64,000 nucleotides of DNA, taken from Oceanisphaera marina. GTDB taxonomy: Bacteria > Pseudomonadota > Gammaproteobacteria > Enterobacterales > Aeromonadaceae. The position numbers and the translations under genes are program-made. Every line of letters begins with the position of its first letter. Position 1 is the stretch's first letter. Location of the stretch: positions 51,765 through 115,764 of the forward strand of contig NZ_BMKE01000004.1 in NCBI RefSeq assembly GCF_014643915.1, read 5' to 3'. Positions 61,933 to 64,000 of this stretch are shown piece by piece. The notes beneath the pieces are model-generated. The model had not been told where the DNA came from and searched no databases. It saw only the letters and a program-made list of their open reading frames with translations.

Positions 61933-63270
61933 ATGTTAAAACCCGGCCTGCTGGTTAGCGCGACTGTTCATAGCCTGACCGATAAAGGAGATGGCATCGC
62001 GACCGTGGAAGGGCGGCCCTTGTACATAGAGGGGGCCTTGCCTGGCGAGCAGGTAGAAGTCAGCCTGAGCCTGGTCAAGCCCAATTTTTGTCAGGGCACT
62101 CTGGTACGCGTGCTGCAAGCGTCCGCTGCCCGACGTGACGATTTTTGCGCTTATACCCGCTGCGGTGGCTGCCAGCTAAGGGTGATGAACAATGAAGCCC
62201 AGCTGGAGCTGAAGCGGCAGTTGCTGCTGGATGCCTTGCAGGCCAAGGGATTGGCGTGTCCGGTGGCCGATACGCTGGGCATGAGCCAACCTTTTCATTA
62301 TCGCAACAAGGCACAGTATGCGGTGCAGGCCGGGCCCAGCATTGGCTTTTATGCCAAACACAGCCATCAGCTGGTGGAGGTAGATGAATGCGGGGTGCAG
62401 GCGCCTGAAACAACGGAAGTGGTGCAGCGCGTCAGAAGCTGGATGCGCCGCTGTGGGGTGTCAGCTTATAACGAGTCGAGCCACAAAGGCTGTATTCGTC
62501 ACATTATGGTGCGCAATGGCGTAAACAGTGGCGAGTTGATGGTGGTATTGGTGACGGCTGACGAGCCGTCGCAGCAAGCACTGACACAGTTGGTGAGTGA
62601 ACTCGAGTCGGTCAAGGGACTGGCCAGCCTGATGCTGAATATCAACACCGCACCGGGTAATCGGGTGCTGGGGGATGAAAGTCGGCTGCTGTGGGGTAAA
62701 GAGCTGATTGTTGATAGCCTGGCTGGTTTGCAATTCGCCATTTCTCCGTTGTCGTTTTACCAGATCAACCCGTTGCAAACCGAGGTGTTATATCAGGAGG
62801 CCATGCGCCTGGCCAGGCCGCAACCTCATGAAGTGGCATTCGATCTTTACTGTGGCATAGGTACCATCAGTCTGTTTATGGCACGCCATGCCCGCAAGGT
62901 GTATGGCATTGAAATAGTGCCGGAAGCCGTGGTAGATGCCAGGGCCAATGCCAGGTTGAATGGCATGGCCAACGTCGAGTTTTATCAGGGAAGCGCAGAA
63001 CAGCTGGTTCCCGAGCTCTATGAGCAGGGAATTAGTGCCGATCTGGTAGTGGTGGATCCACCACGAAAAGGGTGTGATGCCGCCTTGCTGGCTACTCTGG
63101 CCGAGATGAAGCCGGGCAGGCTGGTATATGTATCCTGCAACCCCAAGAGCATGGCTCGGGATCTGGCCTGGTTAACGCAACAAGGTTTCACGCTGGAGCA
63201 GGCTACACCAGTCGACATGTTTCCGCACACCATGCATGTAGAGGCAGTAGCGTTACTTACCTGCAAATAG
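61933..63270 (+). CDS. TrmA/RlmD-family RNA (uracil-C5) methyltransferase
   Basis: 445-residue class I SAM methyltransferase with an N-terminal TRAM domain (LVSATVHSLTDKGDGIATVEGRPLYIEGALPGE), an Fe-S cysteine set (FCAYTRCGGCQL plus a later Cys), and the catalytic domain. SAM site DLYCGIGTISLFMARHA, catalytic cysteine VYVSCNPKSMARDL, general base near FPHTMHVEAV. Family members make m5U in 23S rRNA (U747, U1939) or tRNA T54. The DPPRKGCDAALLATL and VSCNPKSMARDL wording resembles the Firmicutes RlmCD branch as I remember it, so I leave the gene symbol blank. Confidence 0.88.
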   Translation: MLKPGLLVSATVHSLTDKGDGIATVEGRPLYIEGALPGEQVEVSLSLVKPNFCQGTLVRVLQASAARRDDFCAYTRCGGCQLRVMNNEAQLELKRQLLLDALQAKGLACPVADTLGMSQPFHYRNKAQYAVQAGPSIGFYAKHSHQLVEVDECGVQAPETTEVVQRVRSWMRRCGVSAYNESSHKGCIRHIMVRNGVNSGELMVVLVTADEPSQQALTQLVSELESVKGLASLMLNINTAPGNRVLGDESRLLWGKELIVDSLAGLQFAISPLSFYQINPLQTEVLYQEAMRLARPQPHEVAFDLYCGIGTISLFMARHARKVYGIEIVPEAVVDARANARLNGMANVEFYQGSAEQLVPELYEQGISADLVVVDPPRKGCDAALLATLAEMKPGRLVYVSCNPKSMARDLAWLTQQGFTLEQATPVDMFPHTMHVEAVALLTCK

Positions 63271-63309
63271 CCAGGATGAAAAACAAGTCGGGAAACGATT
63301 GATTTAAGT

Positions 63310-63328
63310 GTTAATGATAATTATTATC
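63310..63328 (+). promoter_or_regulatory. Fur box
   Basis: GTTAATGATAATTATTATC matches the 19-bp Fur consensus (GATAATGATAATCATTATC) at 17 of 19 positions. It lies 28 bases before the ATG of the next small gene, where bound Fur-Fe2+ would block transcription when iron is plentiful. Confidence 0.8.
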
Positions 63329-63356
63329 GATAGTGGTGAGAGAGGGAGGAGCCACT

Positions 63357-63566
63357 ATGGTGATGTTATTGGTATTAGGCTGGTTATTAATGCTGTGGTG
63401 GGTGCCAGGCTCATCACTGATCTTGTGGCTGAGTGCGGGATTCGCTCTTTTTGCCGTAGTGCTGGCGATGCCTTCGGTCAGCCGTCATTGGTACTGGTTA
63501 CCCGTTGGTGGCCTGGCCGGGTTGGGAATGCTGGTTGGCATGATGATGACTGATACTGCCATCTAG
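63357..63566 (+). CDS. Small membrane protein under predicted Fur control
   Basis: 69 residues from ATG 63357, with a strong GGGAGGAG upstream. Two or three hydrophobic segments: MVMLLVLGWLLMLWWV (1-16), SLILWLSAGFALFAVVLAM (19-37) and WLPVGGLAGLGMLVGMMM (46-63). No family recognised. The near-perfect Fur box 28 bases upstream predicts expression under iron limitation. Followed by about 140 bases with no gene and then a tRNA gene on the opposite strand. Confidence 0.7.
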   Translation: MVMLLVLGWLLMLWWVPGSSLILWLSAGFALFAVVLAMPSVSRHWYWLPVGGLAGLGMLVGMMMTDTAI

Positions 63567-63705
63567 CAGGGGATATTGCGGGTACTCAGCATCATTGACC
63601 TTTATATAAGGTGCCAAGGCTGGGTATCAGAACAAGTTGAAAACAAACTGGAAGAGATAATCGGGATTTGGCTGTGAGCCAGAAAACTGCAGAAGAGAAC
63701 AATGG

Positions 63706-63791
63706 TGGTGCGAAGGGGGGGACTTGAACCCCCACATCCATAGGACACTAACACCTGAAGCTAGCGCGTCTACCAATTCCGCCACCCTCGC
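63706..63791 (-). tRNA. tRNA-Leu(CAG), copy 1
   Basis: 86 nt, CCA encoded, minus strand. It starts GCGAGGGTGGCGGAATTGGT; anticodon loop CTTCAGG gives CAG; variable arm TGTCCTATGGATG; T arm GGGGGTTCAAGTCCCCC. Near-identical to E. coli tRNA-Leu(CAG). It reads CUG, the main leucine codon here. Confidence 0.96.
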
Positions 63792-63863
63792 ATACCTGAT
63801 TGTTCTGCTATTTTAGATGGGCTACCATCGTGCTTTTTGAGTACCTTCCACTATAGTTTCTAG

Positions 63864-63949
63864 TGGTGCGAAGGGGGGGACTTGAACCCCCACATCCATA
63901 GGACACTAACACCTGAAGCTAGCGCGTCTACCAATTCCGCCACCCTCGC
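63864..63949 (-). tRNA. tRNA-Leu(CAG), copy 2
   Basis: Appears identical over all 86 bases to the copy at 63706-63791, 72 bases upstream of it. The promoter is expected just right of the window edge. After each copy on the plus strand a similar stretch (TTTTAGATG then CATCATCG or CATCG) appears, showing that the duplicated unit is larger than the tRNA. Confidence 0.96.
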
Positions 63950-64000
63950 ATACTCAAATTGTCTGGCTGTTTTAGATGAAGCCATCATCGGTTCCTGGCA

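Overview
The window looks like the core chromosome of a gammaproteobacterium, most likely a marine or aquatic member of the Aeromonadales (Oceanimonas/Oceanisphaera/Zobellella-like). That placement is an inference from gene order: rpoN-lptBAC-kdsCD facing mlaFEDCB-ibaG-murA, degS-degQ, zapE, rplM-rpsI, a petABC (cytochrome bc1) cluster inserted before sspAB, dolP-diaA-yraN-lpoA facing rsmI-rnpB-mraZ, the complete dcw cluster to lpxC, then secA, and pepA-holC-valS facing lptFG. Nearly every gene is a recognisable housekeeping gene. No phage, integron, CRISPR array or intact insertion sequence was seen.

Layout. 1-3.6 kb (minus strand): start of rpoN, LPS transport genes lptB/A/C, Kdo synthesis genes kdsC/D. 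3.8-8.4 kb (plus): Mla phospholipid transport, ibaG, murA. 8.5-11.1 kb (minus): periplasmic proteases degS and degQ. 11.4-17.5 kb (plus): zapE, rplM-rpsI, petABC, sspAB. 17.7-23.0 kb (minus): an Aer-like chemoreceptor, dolP, diaA, yraN, lpoA. 23.1-45.9 kb (plus): rsmI, RNase P RNA, then mraZ to ftsZ as one tightly packed run with many 1-4 base overlaps, then lpxC, an M23 peptidase gene where E. coli has secM, and secA. 46-52.1 kb is the more variable part: a chemoreceptor, plsC, rraB, a GNAT gene, an orphan membrane protein, an OsmB-like lipoprotein and a soluble BdlA-like double-PAS receptor. 52.2-52.8 kb is a perfect 7-bp tandem array. 52.8-57.7 kb (minus): valS, holC, pepA. 57.8-60 kb (plus): lptF, lptG. 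The last 4 kb holds an RDD protein gene, tRNA-Leu(CAA), mscL, a TrmA/RlmD-family methyltransferase, a small membrane protein behind a strong Fur box, and two identical tRNA-Leu(CAG) genes.

How the genes fit together. Most of the window builds and maintains the cell envelope: peptidoglycan precursors and division (dcw, murA, lpoA), LPS synthesis and transport (kdsCD, lptABC, lptFG, lpxC), phospholipid homeostasis (mla, plsC, dolP), envelope stress proteolysis (degS, degQ) and secretion (secA).

The least ordinary signal is a set of 7-base-period repeats just downstream of stop codons. The extreme case is 89 perfect copies of CGCTTCA (52194-52816), beginning 4 bases past the valS stop. Smaller degenerate heptamer runs follow murA, degS, rsmI, lptG and the RDD gene, and each is readable in the sense orientation of the gene it follows. 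The murA/degS pair are G-run heptamers with G-quadruplex potential on both mRNA 3' ends.
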